Of a DNA stretch of 64,000 nucleotides, positions 26,994 to 36,176 are shown piece by piece. A program made the translations under genes and the position numbers. The notes beneath the pieces are model-generated. The model had not been told where the DNA came from and made no database searches. It saw only the letters and a list, made by a program, of their open reading frames with translations. Source of the stretch: Pseudobdellovibrionaceae bacterium (GTDB lineage Bacteria; Bdellovibrionota; Bdellovibrionia; Bdellovibrionales; Bdellovibrionaceae); NCBI GenBank assembly GCA_019637915.1, contig JAHBUV010000001.1, forward strand, positions 2,078,565-2,142,564, read 5' to 3'. The stretch's first letter is position 1. Every line of letters starts with the position of its first letter.

Positions 26994-27935
26994 TTGACCC
27001 TTTTCAGAAAAACGCTCTTCACGATCCTTCTTATCTCCGGCCTGGGAGTCCCGCCGGCCGGGGCGCAGGAGAATCACGAGGAAGAGAGGAAAAGCCTCGA
27101 GCGCGAACTCATTGAAAGCAACATCCTGATTTCCCAATGGTTCGACGGCGTCGCCGACGGCCTGGACCTCTTCCTGGTCGGACAGCGCATCACCAAGAAG
27201 CGCAACGAAACCAGCATTAAAATCGAAAATACGTCTTATTACATCGAGGGCGAGGGTCCCAGCAACTCCACGAGCCTCAGCGCCAATCTGCGGCTTCCGA
27301 ATCTGGAGCAGTACTGGATGCTGAAGTTCAGCGACTACGATGAGAACCGGCAAAAGGGCGTTCGCGAAACCTATCTCCGGCAATCCCCGAGACCCAAAAA
27401 TTACGGGGCTACGGTGGGCCTGTTCCAGAAGCTCGGCAACGTGCGGGTCGCGTTCGAGCCGCGCATCGGTTTGCAGGACCCGCTGAGCGTTTCCCACTCT
27501 TTGAGTTTCGAAAGCGTCGCGGACCTGGTGACCTACAAGGTGAACCCCAAGATCGAGCTTTACGCCACCTCCGACAAAGGCACGGGTGTTTACCAGGCGC
27601 TGAACATCAATTTCCAGCTGAGCAGAATCCACTCCCTGACTTTCGTGAATGACGGTGACTACGAGGACCGCGTTCACCGCCTTTCCGTGAACAACGGGGT
27701 GGCTTTGGGGCAGGTCGTGGAGGAGAGGAAAAAGTCCCTCAGTTACAGTTTGATTTTCAGTTCGAACAACCGTCCCAACTACAACCTGTCTTCTTATCGT
27801 TTTTCCGTCTCCTGGGATCACTTGCTGTACCAGAAGATCCTCGATTACGCCGTGACCCCTTATGTGGATTTCGCGCGAGCCCGCGGGTTCAAGGGCCAAT
27901 CCGGCATCAATTTCACCGTCGGCCTGAACTTTTGA
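26994..27935 (+). CDS. exported beta-barrel-like hypothetical protein
   Basis: A 313-residue protein with signal peptide MTLFRKTLFTILLISGLG ending near AGA. A short acidic helix (ENHEEERKSLERELIES) is followed by alternating strands such as TSYYIEGEGPSNSTSLSANL and SLSYSLIFSSNN, and a terminal Phe in INFTVGLNF, typical of outer-membrane barrels. The only suitable start is the TTG at 26994, with GGGGAC upstream. The family is not recognised. Confidence 0.65.
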   Translation: MTLFRKTLFTILLISGLGVPPAGAQENHEEERKSLERELIESNILISQWFDGVADGLDLFLVGQRITKKRNETSIKIENTSYYIEGEGPSNSTSLSANLRLPNLEQYWMLKFSDYDENRQKGVRETYLRQSPRPKNYGATVGLFQKLGNVRVAFEPRIGLQDPLSVSHSLSFESVADLVTYKVNPKIELYATSDKGTGVYQALNINFQLSRIHSLTFVNDGDYEDRVHRLSVNNGVALGQVVEERKKSLSYSLIFSSNNRPNYNLSSYRFSVSWDHLLYQKILDYAVTPYVDFARARGFKGQSGINFTVGLNF

Positions 27936-28081
27936 ACCTTCGTGGCTTGATACCCCGTCCCGTGGCCAAAATCCGCCTGACTGCCGATGTGTGACGTCTC
28001 AGGGCGGGCATCAGTTTTGCTTTTCAAAAAGACGGCAAACTGTTTCCGCCGGAAACGGGGCAAAAATTCCCGCACGAAAGG

Positions 28082-28450
28082 ATGAGAGTCATGAGAATTC
28101 CCAAACCCTTCCGCCTGTTCTGCTGCTTCGCCTTGTCTTTGTTGATGTCCAATCTGCCGGGCGTGGCCTTCGCTTCCACCGGCATGATTTCAACCGCCGC
28201 CGTGGCGGAGGAATTGAACCGCGCCGAAGCCCAGCGCCGCGTGCAATCCTATTTGGACCGCCCCGATCTGCGCGAAGCCCTGATCGAGCAGGGCCTTTCC
28301 CCCGATGAGGTGTCCTCGCGCCTGGCGAGCCTTTCGGAAGCGGAAATGCGCCAGCTGGCCGGGCAGATGGAAGAGGCCCGCTACGGCGGCGACATCCTGG
28401 TCACGGTCCTGCTCGTGGTCCTGATCATTTTCCTCGTGAAACGGATCTAG
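28082..28450 (+). CDS. PA2779 family protein
   Basis: A 122-residue membrane protein with two hydrophobic segments: one at the N-terminus (KPFRLFCCFALSLLMSNLPG) and one at the C-terminus (ILVTVLLVVLIIFLVKRI). Between them is the family core RAEAQRRVQSYLDRPDLREA and GLSPDEVSSRLASLSEAEM. It matches the PA2779 family, which normally precedes a PA2778-type peptidase, as here. Function is unknown; the pair may form a membrane maturation system. Confidence 0.88.
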   Translation: MRVMRIPKPFRLFCCFALSLLMSNLPGVAFASTGMISTAAVAEELNRAEAQRRVQSYLDRPDLREALIEQGLSPDEVSSRLASLSEAEMRQLAGQMEEARYGGDILVTVLLVVLIIFLVKRI

Positions 28451-28451
28451 G

Positions 28452-29309
28452 GTGGGTTGGCGCTTGCGACTCGCACTTTTGTTGCCGGCGCTTTTCCTGA
28501 GCGCTTGCGCCAGCCGCGCCAAGCAGACGGAGGATCTGCGGCGAGATCCGCCGCGTGAGATCCCGTCGGCCGCGCGAGTGGAAAACGTCCCCTTCATCGA
28601 GCAAGCCGCCAACCATTGCGGTCCCGCCACGCTCGCCATGGTGATGAACTGGGCGGGGCGCGGGATCACCGCCGACGAGATTGCCCCGCAGGTTTACAAC
28701 CCATCACGGCAGGGCAGTTTGCAGATGGATTTGATCAGCGCCAGCCGTCGGCATGGCCTGGTGGCGATCCCGCTGTCGGGGATGAGGGATCTTTTGCGTG
28801 AGGTGGCGGCGGGCCATCCCGTGATCGTTTTCGAGAATCTGGCGGTGAGCTGGCTGCCGCAATGGCATTACGCGGTGGTGCTCGGTTATGACCTTCCCCG
28901 ACGGGAGATCCTCCTGCATTCGGGACCCAACGCCTTTCAGCGCTGGGACATGGAAAAATTCGAACGCTCCTGGATGCTCGGTGATTATTGGGGCCTGGTG
29001 GTTCTGCCGCCCGGAAAAATGGCCGCGAGCGGCGACGAATTGGCCCACGTCACGGCCGCGGCGGGGCTCGAGCAGGCCGGTCGCCTGGAGGAAGCAGATC
29101 TGGTTTATCAGAGTCTCCTCAAGCGCTCGCCGGAAAGCCTTCTGGCCTTGATCGGTCGCGGGAACGTGGCTTACGCCCGCGATGATGCCCGCGCGGCGGT
29201 GGCTTTCCTGCGCCAGGCGGTGCGGCACCATCCCGGATCCGCGGCCGCCCGTCACAACCTGAGCGTCGCGGAAAACGCGCTTCGCGGGAATCAAACCAAA
29301 GCGCGGTGA
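28452..29309 (+). CDS. PA2778 family C39-like cysteine peptidase lipoprotein
   Basis: A 285-residue lipoprotein starting at a GTG one base after the PA2779 stop. Lipobox LSAC puts the acceptor Cys at about residue 19. The C39-like peptidase part has catalytic Cys in NHCGPATLAMVMNWAGRG, the active His in QWHYAVVLGYD, and a following Asp/Asn. The last ~100 residues form TPR-like helices (LEEADLVYQSLLKRSPESL). Likely a periplasmic peptidase partnered with the PA2779 protein; its substrate is unknown. Confidence 0.9.
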   Translation: MGWRLRLALLLPALFLSACASRAKQTEDLRRDPPREIPSAARVENVPFIEQAANHCGPATLAMVMNWAGRGITADEIAPQVYNPSRQGSLQMDLISASRRHGLVAIPLSGMRDLLREVAAGHPVIVFENLAVSWLPQWHYAVVLGYDLPRREILLHSGPNAFQRWDMEKFERSWMLGDYWGLVVLPPGKMAASGDELAHVTAAAGLEQAGRLEEADLVYQSLLKRSPESLLALIGRGNVAYARDDARAAVAFLRQAVRHHPGSAAARHNLSVAENALRGNQTKAR

Positions 29310-29312
29310 GGG

Positions 29313-30914
29313 TCACTTCGCGCGCGGCTTTTTCAATTCCAGGTATTCGTCGTAGGTGATGTGGTTGTCGTAGACGATCCGGCCGTCCTCGATCTCGATC
29401 ACGCGGTTCGCGACCGTCTGCACGAGCTCGTGATCGTGGGAGGTGAAGATCACGCTGCCCTTGAAACGGCTCAAGCCTTCATTGACGGCGGTGATGCTTT
29501 CCAGATCCAGATGGCTGGTCGGCCCGTCGAGCAGCAGCACGTTCGCCCCGGAGAGCATCATCTTCGAGAACAGGCAGCGCACTTTCTCGCCCCCGGACAG
29601 GACGTTCGCCTGTTTCAGGGCGTCGGAGCCGCTGAAGAGCATTTTCCCCAGGAAGCCGCGGATGAAGGACTCGTCCTTCTCCGTCGAGTACTGGCGCAGC
29701 CAATCGACCAGGGACTCGGTGTTGCCGTCGAAGTAGGCGGAGTTGTCGGTGGGGAAGTAACTCCGCAGCGTCGTGATGCCCCAGGCGCATTTGCCGCCGT
29801 CGGCCTCTTTCTCGCCGGCCAGGATGTCCAGCAAAACGGTTTTCGCCAGATCGTCGCGCCCGAGCAGGACGATCTTGTCGCCGCGGTTCACGCGGAAGTG
29901 GATGTCCCGGAGCAACGGCCGTCCGTCGACGCTTTTGCTCAACCCTTCGACGAGGAGGACGTCGTTGCCCAGCTCGCGCTTCATCTCGAAGCCGATGAAG
30001 GGCTGCTTGCGCGAGGACACGGGCATGTCGTTGAACTCGAGCTTTTCCAGCTGTTTGAAGCGCGACGAGGCCTGGCGGGACTTGGAGGCGTTGGCGCTGA
30101 AGCGCTGGATGAAGGCTTTCAGCTCCTCGGCTTTGGCGGCGCTTTTCTTGTTCTGGTCGGACAGCAGGCGCTGATTCAATTCGCGGGCCTGGCACCAAAA
30201 GTCGTAATTGCCCGAGTAGTTGGTGATCTTGCAGAAATCGATGTCCGCCATGTGCGTGCAGACTTTGTTCAGGAAATGGCGGTCGTGGGAGATCACGATG
30301 ACCGTGTTCTGGAAATTCAGCAGGAATTCCTCCAGCCACTGGATCGCGTAGATGTCCAGATGGTTCGTCGGTTCGTCCAGCAGCAGGATGTCGGGCTGAC
30401 CGAAGAGGGCTTGGGCGAGCAGGACCTTCACCTTGTCGCCGCCCACGAGCTCCTTCATGGTTTTCTGGTGGAGGGATTCCTCGATGCCCAGTCCGGCCAG
30501 CATGGTGGCGGCTTCGGACTCGGCCTCCCAGCCGTTGAGCTCCGCGAAGAGGCCTTCCAGCTCCGACGCGCGCAGGCCGTCTTCCTCGGAGAAATCCGGC
30601 TTGGCGTAGAGGCTGTCTTTCTCCTCCATGACCTGGAAGAGGCGGGAGTTCCCCATCAGCACCGTTTTCAGGACCGTGTGCTCGTCGAACGCGTAGTGAT
30701 CCTGCTTCAGGACGGAGAGGCGCAGATCCGCCGGGATCAGGACCTCGCCGGTGTTGGGTTCGATCTCTTTGGCGAGGATCTTCAGGAAAGTCGACTTGCC
30801 GGCGCCGTTCGCGCCGATCAGGCCGTAACAGTTGCCGGGCGTGAATTTGACGTTCACGTCCTCAAAGAGTTTTTTTCCGCCGAAACGCAGGCTGACATTG
30901 GATGTGCTGATCAT
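29313..30914 (-). CDS. ABC-F family ATPase (YbiT-like), second site degenerate
   Basis: A 533-residue soluble protein with two ABC ATPase domains and no membrane part, a ribosome-associated translation factor type. Domain 1 is intact: GLIGANGAGKSTFLKIL and ILLLDEPTNHLDIYAIQWLE. Domain 2 differs: its P-loop reads LLGRDDLAKTVLLDIL, and Walker B reads VLLLDGPTSHLDLESI, with Gly where the catalytic Glu belongs; the signature NVLSGGEKVRCLFSKM is present. The start at 30914 fits the family N-terminus MISTSNVSLRFGGKKLF. Confidence 0.9.
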   Translation of the reverse strand: MISTSNVSLRFGGKKLFEDVNVKFTPGNCYGLIGANGAGKSTFLKILAKEIEPNTGEVLIPADLRLSVLKQDHYAFDEHTVLKTVLMGNSRLFQVMEEKDSLYAKPDFSEEDGLRASELEGLFAELNGWEAESEAATMLAGLGIEESLHQKTMKELVGGDKVKVLLAQALFGQPDILLLDEPTNHLDIYAIQWLEEFLLNFQNTVIVISHDRHFLNKVCTHMADIDFCKITNYSGNYDFWCQARELNQRLLSDQNKKSAAKAEELKAFIQRFSANASKSRQASSRFKQLEKLEFNDMPVSSRKQPFIGFEMKRELGNDVLLVEGLSKSVDGRPLLRDIHFRVNRGDKIVLLGRDDLAKTVLLDILAGEKEADGGKCAWGITTLRSYFPTDNSAYFDGNTESLVDWLRQYSTEKDESFIRGFLGKMLFSGSDALKQANVLSGGEKVRCLFSKMMLSGANVLLLDGPTSHLDLESITAVNEGLSRFKGSVIFTSHDHELVQTVANRVIEIEDGRIVYDNHITYDEYLELKKPRAK

Positions 30915-30934
30915 AGGGAAAACCGGTATATCCC

Positions 30935-30953
30935 AAAAATCCCCAAAAGGGGA
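30935..30953 (-). terminator. weak hairpin with T-run after phosphoesterase gene
   Basis: On the minus strand TCCCC-TTTT-GGGGA is followed by TTTTT, 16 bases after the phosphoesterase stop and before the ABC-F start. The five-base stem is short, so termination of the lipid-kinase/phosphoesterase operon here would be partial at best. Confidence 0.35.
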
Positions 30954-30968
30954 GGGATGCACTTCTTT

Positions 30969-31781
30969 TCACGCCCAGCCGGCGTCCCCGCGACGGATGA
31001 ACTGCTCGCTCTGAATCGGTTGAAAGATCATGTTCCGATCGACGTCGTAGCGGGAGATCCGGAGGCGGGGGGAATCTTGAGTCACCACCTCGATCAGATT
31101 GAAGGAATTGGGGGCGTTGGCGCGGATCCTCCAGGAAAGGCAGGTTCCCGCGAGGGAGATCACCAGGGGGCGCAGGGTGGGATAACGCTCGGAGGACAGG
31201 GCGATGAAGGGGTCGTGGATGTGCCCGCCCAGGACGGCGTCCACGCCGGATTCGGCGAGGATGGCCATGATCTCGTCGCGGTTTTTGAGCAGGTTCTTCT
31301 CGTCGGCGTGCTTGGGGCAATCCATCGGGTGATGGTAGGCGACGATGCGCACGCGGGCGCGGTCGGGAATTTTCTTCAGCCGGGAGCGCAGGGTGCGGGG
31401 ATGGATCTGCCCTTGAATGTGCCGGAACCAGCGGGTTGAATTCAGGGCCAGCACGTGCACGTCCTCGCGCGCGACCTCCCGGTTCAAGGTGCCTTTGAAA
31501 ATTTTCAGGTATCCCCAGTAGGGATAAAAAAGCCGCGCGATGACGTTGAAGAGCGGAATGTCGTGGTTGCCGGGAACCGCCACCACCTCGAGCGGGGCGA
31601 GGCTCTTCACGAACCTCCTGGCGTCGCGGAATTGCCGGAAGCGCGCCCGCTGGGTGATGTCGCCCGTGATCAGCACCAGGTCCGGGGAAAGGTCCAGCAA
31701 AGTCCGGCGCAAGGCCGCGACGACATCGACCGTCGCCGTGCCGAAATGGGGATCGGAAATGTGGGCGATCCTCACCGGCAT
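30969..31781 (-). CDS. metallophosphoesterase (calcineurin-like)
   Basis: A 270-residue phosphoesterase with the full metal signature: HISDPHFG near residue 7, LVLITGDITQRA, VAVPGNHDIPLF, YHHPMD and GGHIHDPF. Such enzymes hydrolyse phosphomonoesters or diesters such as nucleotide or lipid pyrophosphates. GAGGGAAATTGACC precedes the ATG at 31781 and overlaps the end of the lipid kinase gene two bases upstream, so the two are coupled. Confidence 0.88.
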   Translation of the reverse strand: MPVRIAHISDPHFGTATVDVVAALRRTLLDLSPDLVLITGDITQRARFRQFRDARRFVKSLAPLEVVAVPGNHDIPLFNVIARLFYPYWGYLKIFKGTLNREVAREDVHVLALNSTRWFRHIQGQIHPRTLRSRLKKIPDRARVRIVAYHHPMDCPKHADEKNLLKNRDEIMAILAESGVDAVLGGHIHDPFIALSSERYPTLRPLVISLAGTCLSWRIRANAPNSFNLIEVVTQDSPRLRISRYDVDRNMIFQPIQSEQFIRRGDAGWA

Positions 31782-31783
31782 GG

Positions 31784-32710
31784 TCAATTTCCCTCGAGCG
31801 GCGGCAGCACCATGTTCAGGACCCGCGGTAGCGAGATCACGTTCAGGGGGGAGGTCATATGGAACATCTCCCCGTCGAGGGCGACGCTTTGCACGGGCCG
31901 GCGGGTGTGGATCGTCAGGGAATCGACGCAGAAACTCTCCAGGTTGTCGGCGTTTTCCAGCCGGCGGATCAGACCGTGGAAGATCAGGCGGATCGTGTCC
32001 CAGATCCCGCCGGGCTTCATGGTCACCACGGCCAGCAGGTCCTGCTTCATGCAGTGGGCGACGTTCAAAGAGAGATTGCGCAGTTGCAGGGCATTGTTGC
32101 CGATGAAAAGCATCGGCGTGCGCACCTGGCGCGTCACCTTGTTGGTTTCCAGGTCGACGCGCAGGAGACGGTGCCCTTCGAGCAGGCTCATCAGGGTCGA
32201 AAGGATGACGATCAGGCGCCGGCGTCCCCACCGGCTGGTGCGGTCCTCGCGCTCGCGGATGGCCTTGGCGTAAAGCCCCAGGCTGGCGTTGATGAGAAAG
32301 ACCTCGCCGTTCACGGAGCCCAGCCGCACGGCGCGGGTTTGACCGGTCAGGGCCAGGCGCAAGGCCGCCTCGATGTCCTCCGGGATGCGGTGATTGCGGG
32401 CGAAAAAATTGAAAGTGCCGCAGGGGATGACGGCGAACTTGACGTTTTTCCCGTGGGCTTTCTGGGCGACGGCGCGGATGGTGCCGTCACCCCCGGCGGC
32501 GGCGACCACGCCCTGATCTTCCAGGGCGGCGCTCACGGCGGCCTCGATCCGCCGGTCGAAACTTCCCTTTTCCGAGGTGTCATGATGGACGAAGCGGATG
32601 CCGGCCTCTTGACAGAGGCGTCGCGCGGTTTCCACCACGACGGGGCCGTTGCCCCGCCCGGAGCGGGTGTTGGCGATCAGGTGCAGGCTGGGGATGGTGT
32701 TCTCGGTCAT
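31784..32710 (-). CDS. diacylglycerol kinase family lipid kinase
   Basis: A 308-residue cytoplasmic enzyme of the DAGK catalytic family. The N-terminal half has LIANTRSGRGNG and the nucleotide motif VVAAAGGDGTIRAVAQKAHG, then FAVIPCGTFNFFARNH; the C-terminal half has SVALDGEMFHM. It phosphorylates a lipid or sphingoid-like substrate. It is transcribed with a metallophosphoesterase two bases downstream, which suggests opposing or sequential steps in lipid turnover. The start at 32710 matches the family; 32746 is possible but adds unrelated residues. Confidence 0.88.
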   Translation of the reverse strand: MTENTIPSLHLIANTRSGRGNGPVVVETARRLCQEAGIRFVHHDTSEKGSFDRRIEAAVSAALEDQGVVAAAGGDGTIRAVAQKAHGKNVKFAVIPCGTFNFFARNHRIPEDIEAALRLALTGQTRAVRLGSVNGEVFLINASLGLYAKAIREREDRTSRWGRRRLIVILSTLMSLLEGHRLLRVDLETNKVTRQVRTPMLFIGNNALQLRNLSLNVAHCMKQDLLAVVTMKPGGIWDTIRLIFHGLIRRLENADNLESFCVDSLTIHTRRPVQSVALDGEMFHMTSPLNVISLPRVLNMVLPPLEGN

Positions 32711-32813
32711 CGCCTTCACTGTGCGTTCAGGTGAAAAAAGGGTCAAGCGAGGCGGTTGGATGCGACGATTCCGTCAAAAGAACCGGAGCGGAGGACAATG
32801 GATTGAATTGAGT

Positions 32814-34196
32814 TCAATCGAGCAGCTTGATCATGAAGCGCTGGCCTTTGATGCGGCCATGGGCGAGTTTCTTGATCACGCTTTCCGCCACTTCGCGGGC
32901 GACGGCCACATAGGAAAAGCGGTCGTGGATTTCGATTTTCCCCACGTCGGAGGCATCCAGGCCCCCGGCTTCGCCGGTCAAGGCGCCCAGCAGATCACCG
33001 GGACGGACTTTGTCCTTGCGGCCGCCGGCGATGTAGATGGTGCGCATGTCGGCGGGCCGCGGCTCCAGGGGCCCTTGCCCGCGCGGGCCCAATTGGCCCG
33101 GTTCGAAGCGGATGGGCGTTTCCAGCTGGATGTCCATCATTTTGGATTTTTCATGGGCCGCCATCAGCGAAATCGCCACGCCGCTCTGGCCGGCGCGCCC
33201 GGTGCGGCCGCTCCGGTGCACGTAGGTTTCGGTGTCGACGGGCATGTCGTAATTCACGACCAGGGGAAGGGCGGCGATGTCGAGTCCGCGCGCCGCCACG
33301 TCGGTGGCGACCAGGAAACGCACGCTGCCGTTGCGGAATTTCGCCAGGACCTCGTCGCGCTCGCGCTGCTCGAGGTCGCCGCTGATCAGGTCGGCGCTGA
33401 AGCCTTCATGCCGGAGTTTTTGGGTGATGTCGGCGATCGAGGCCTTGAGGTTGCAGAAAATCAGCGCCGCCTCCGGGTCGCGTTTGCGCAGAAGGATGCT
33501 GAGGATCTTGGGCTTTTCATCCTGCTCGGCGGGGAAATAAACGTGCTGGATACTGGTTTTTCCGTCCTCGGGCTCCTCGATGGTGATGCGCGCGGGCTTG
33601 TTCTGGTACTTGCCGCTCAGGGACTGGATCGACGGGGGATAGGTGGCGGAGAAAAAAACCGTCTGCCGCGTTCCCGGGATCTCGGACAGGATCACCCGCA
33701 TGTCGTCCTCGAAGCCCATGTCGAGCATGCGGTCCGCCTCGTCGAGCACCAGGGTGTTGATGTCGCCGGCGTCAAAGCGGCCTTTGCGGATCAGATCCAC
33801 CAGGCGCCCCGGCGTGCCGACCACGATGTGAGCGCCTTTTTGCAGGGCGCTGATCTGCGGTCCCAGGGGTTGGCCGCCCGAGACGATCAGAACCTGCAGG
33901 GTGTTGATCCGCCGGCCGAGGCGGCGGATCTCGCGGGCCACCTGCGTGCAGAGCTCGCGGGTCGGGCACAGGACCAGGGCCTGCGTGGCGCGCCGGGAGG
34001 GATCGATTTTTTCCAGGATGGGCAGGGCGAAGGCGAGGGTTTTGCCGCTGCCGGTTTTGGATTGCCCCACCAGGTCTTTCCCCTCCAGAAGCGGCGGGAT
34101 CGCGGCGGCCTGCACCTCGGTCATGCGCTCGAAGCCCAGTTCCTGGACGACGGCGAGAAGATCGGGGGAGATTTTCAGGGAATGGAATTCGCTCAT
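32814..34196 (-). CDS. dbpA: DbpA-type DEAD-box RNA helicase
   Basis: A 460-residue ATP-dependent RNA helicase for large-subunit ribosome assembly. Motifs: Q region GFERMTEVQAAAIPPLLEG, Walker A SKTGSGKTLAFALP, PTRELCTQVA, VLDEADRMLDMGFEDD, FSATYPPS and HRSGRTGRAGQSG. The last ~80 residues (RTIYIAGGRKDKVRPGDLLG to IKGQRFMIKLLD) are the DbpA RNA-binding domain that recognises 23S rRNA helix 92. The start at 34196 has GAGG five bases upstream. Confidence 0.93.
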   Translation of the reverse strand: MSEFHSLKISPDLLAVVQELGFERMTEVQAAAIPPLLEGKDLVGQSKTGSGKTLAFALPILEKIDPSRRATQALVLCPTRELCTQVAREIRRLGRRINTLQVLIVSGGQPLGPQISALQKGAHIVVGTPGRLVDLIRKGRFDAGDINTLVLDEADRMLDMGFEDDMRVILSEIPGTRQTVFFSATYPPSIQSLSGKYQNKPARITIEEPEDGKTSIQHVYFPAEQDEKPKILSILLRKRDPEAALIFCNLKASIADITQKLRHEGFSADLISGDLEQRERDEVLAKFRNGSVRFLVATDVAARGLDIAALPLVVNYDMPVDTETYVHRSGRTGRAGQSGVAISLMAAHEKSKMMDIQLETPIRFEPGQLGPRGQGPLEPRPADMRTIYIAGGRKDKVRPGDLLGALTGEAGGLDASDVGKIEIHDRFSYVAVAREVAESVIKKLAHGRIKGQRFMIKLLD

Positions 34197-34263
34197 GGGG
34201 GCCTCGGCCCGCAATTCATCAAAAAATGGCCAAGATGTCGACCTTTCGTGCTAGAAGGGGCGC

Positions 34264-35445
34264 ATGAGCCGGTTAAATTTTCAAATCGAAGCGCAAGCTC
34301 CGGGAACGCGGGCCCGCGCCGCGCGTTTCACCACCCTGCACGGGGAGATCCAGACGCCGATCTTCATGCCCGTCGGCACGCAGGCGACGGTGAAAGGCCT
34401 CACCGTCGAAAGCCTGAAAAATTCCGGTTCGCGCATGCTCTTGGCGAACACCTATCACCTCATGCTCCGCCCCGGGGTTGAGGTTTTCGAAAAATTCGGC
34501 GGCATCCACCGTTTCATGAACTGGGACGGGCCGGTGCTGACCGATTCGGGCGGTTTTCAAATTTTCTCGCTGCCGCATTCCCGCAAAATCGACGAACAGG
34601 GCGCTTCGTTCAAAAGCTACGTCGACGGCCGCCTGCACCTGCTGTCGCCGGAAGAAAGCATCCGCGTGCAAAAGGCCATCGGCAGCGACGTCATGATGGT
34701 GCTCGATCAATGCATCCCCGCGACGGCGAGCCACGCCGAAGCCAAAGCCGCCATGGAGCTGACCCATCGCTGGGCCGCGCGCAGTTACAAGGCCCGCGGC
34801 GATTCGCCGCAGTCGATGTTCGCCATCGTGCAGGGCGCTTGCTACGAGGACCTGCGGAAGATCAGCGCGGACACCCTGACCTCCATGCCCTTTGACGGCT
34901 TCGCCATCGGCGGTCTCGCCGTGGGCGAGAGCAAAAACCAGCGCGACGACTTCGCGGAGCTCACGGCTTCGCTTCTGCCGCCGGACCTGCCGCGCTACCT
35001 GATGGGCGTGGGCACGCCCCTGGACATCCTCGAGGCGGTTCACCGCGGCGTCGACATGTTCGATTGCATTCTGCCGACGGCGCTTTCGCAGCGCGGGACG
35101 GCGTTCACGTCGCGCGGGAAATTCCAGCTGCGCCGGGGCGTCTACAAATTCTCCGAGGACGCGATCGATCCCGACTGCGCTTGCGGCACCTGCGCCCGGT
35201 ACTCCCGGGCTTACCTGCATCACCTGAGCAAGTCGGATGAGCTGCTGGGATGGAAACTCATCGGCAAGCACAACCTGCACTTTTACCACCGCCTGATGCG
35301 CGAAATCCGCTCCCACATCATCGCCGGCACCTTCCTGGATTATTACCACGGCCGTCGCGAGGCCTGGAGTCGCGGGGACGAGGAAAACCCCTCCCGCCCC
35401 ACGCCGCCGCGGAAAAAGAAAGCCGTGATGAGGATCGCGACGTGA
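34264..35445 (+). CDS. tgt: queuine tRNA-ribosyltransferase
   Basis: A 393-residue enzyme that exchanges guanine 34 for a queuine precursor in GUN-anticodon tRNAs. Catalytic Asp is in VLTDSGGFQIFSLPHSRK, the second Asp in GVDMFDCILPT, and the zinc site is CACGTCARYSRAYLHHL with a late His. The C-terminus carries a short basic extension (RPTPPRKKKAVMRIAT). It overlaps the next start by four bases, forming a two-gene tRNA-modification operon. Confidence 0.96.
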   Translation: MSRLNFQIEAQAPGTRARAARFTTLHGEIQTPIFMPVGTQATVKGLTVESLKNSGSRMLLANTYHLMLRPGVEVFEKFGGIHRFMNWDGPVLTDSGGFQIFSLPHSRKIDEQGASFKSYVDGRLHLLSPEESIRVQKAIGSDVMMVLDQCIPATASHAEAKAAMELTHRWAARSYKARGDSPQSMFAIVQGACYEDLRKISADTLTSMPFDGFAIGGLAVGESKNQRDDFAELTASLLPPDLPRYLMGVGTPLDILEAVHRGVDMFDCILPTALSQRGTAFTSRGKFQLRRGVYKFSEDAIDPDCACGTCARYSRAYLHHLSKSDELLGWKLIGKHNLHFYHRLMREIRSHIIAGTFLDYYHGRREAWSRGDEENPSRPTPPRKKKAVMRIAT

Positions 35446-36173
35446 ACGTCGCGGCCTACCGGGAGCGGCGCCGGCGGCTTCAGGAGAGCGAACCACGCTA
35501 CCGCCGCCTGTGCACGGTGTGCCTGCAGCCGGACTTCAGCTGCTATTGCGGTGAAATCAGGAAATTCGATCCCGGCATCAAGTTCGTCATCCTGAATCAC
35601 CCGATTGAAATGCGCCGCCGGATCGCCACGGGCCGCATGTCGCACCTGTGCCTCGAGGATTCCGAGCTGATCGTCGGTCACGATTACTCCGCGGATCCCA
35701 AGGTCAACGCCTTGATCGAGGATCCGCGTTTTCACCCGGTGATCCTGTATCCCGGCCCGTCCTCCTTCAACCTGAGCCTTTGCGGCGCGGAGGAAAAACG
35801 CCGCCGTTTCCCGGGCGACAGGAAACTTCTGGTCTTCGTCATCGACGGCACCTGGGCGACGGCCCGGCAGACCTCCCGGCAGAGCGACAACCTGCGCCGC
35901 CTGCCGCGGATTTCCTTCACGCCGCCGCGGGCTTCGAATTTCCGCGTGCGCAAGCAGCCGGCGTCGGAGTGCTTTTCCACCATCGAGGCGATTCATCACA
36001 GCATCGAGCTTTTGGGCGATGTGGCCGGGTTCGATCTTTCCAGCCGCCGTCACGACCACTTGATCGAGATGTTCGATCTCATGGTGGAAAGACAGCTGCG
36101 CATCATCGCCGCCAAGGGTCGCGAGCGGCTTTCGCCGCGGGCCTGGCGGCAATACCGCCTCGATGAAAACTGA
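35442..36173 (+). CDS. tapT: DTW-domain tRNA-uridine aminocarboxypropyltransferase
   Basis: A 243-residue DTW-domain protein, the family that adds the acp group to uridine 47 (TapT/YfiP). It has the zinc-type cluster LCTVCLQPDFSCYCGE, ILNHPIEMRRRIATGR, the DxTW motif in FVIDGTWATARQ, and RKQPASECFSTIEAIH. Its GTG start at 35442 overlaps the tgt stop (GTGA), so the two genes are translationally coupled. Longer readings from 35250 lie within tgt. Confidence 0.9.
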   Translation: MNVAAYRERRRRLQESEPRYRRLCTVCLQPDFSCYCGEIRKFDPGIKFVILNHPIEMRRRIATGRMSHLCLEDSELIVGHDYSADPKVNALIEDPRFHPVILYPGPSSFNLSLCGAEEKRRRFPGDRKLLVFVIDGTWATARQTSRQSDNLRRLPRISFTPPRASNFRVRKQPASECFSTIEAIHHSIELLGDVAGFDLSSRRHDHLIEMFDLMVERQLRIIAAKGRERLSPRAWRQYRLDEN

Positions 36174-36176
36174 AAA

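Noticed and set aside
29361-31439. 692-codon open frame on the plus strand
   Set aside because: Antisense to the ABC-F and phosphoesterase genes; repeated VxxDxF-type composition is an artefact of the opposite strand.
35250-35441. Longer N-terminus for the DTW protein
   Set aside because: Lies inside tgt; the GTG at 35442 gives a normal DTW protein and a GTGA overlap.
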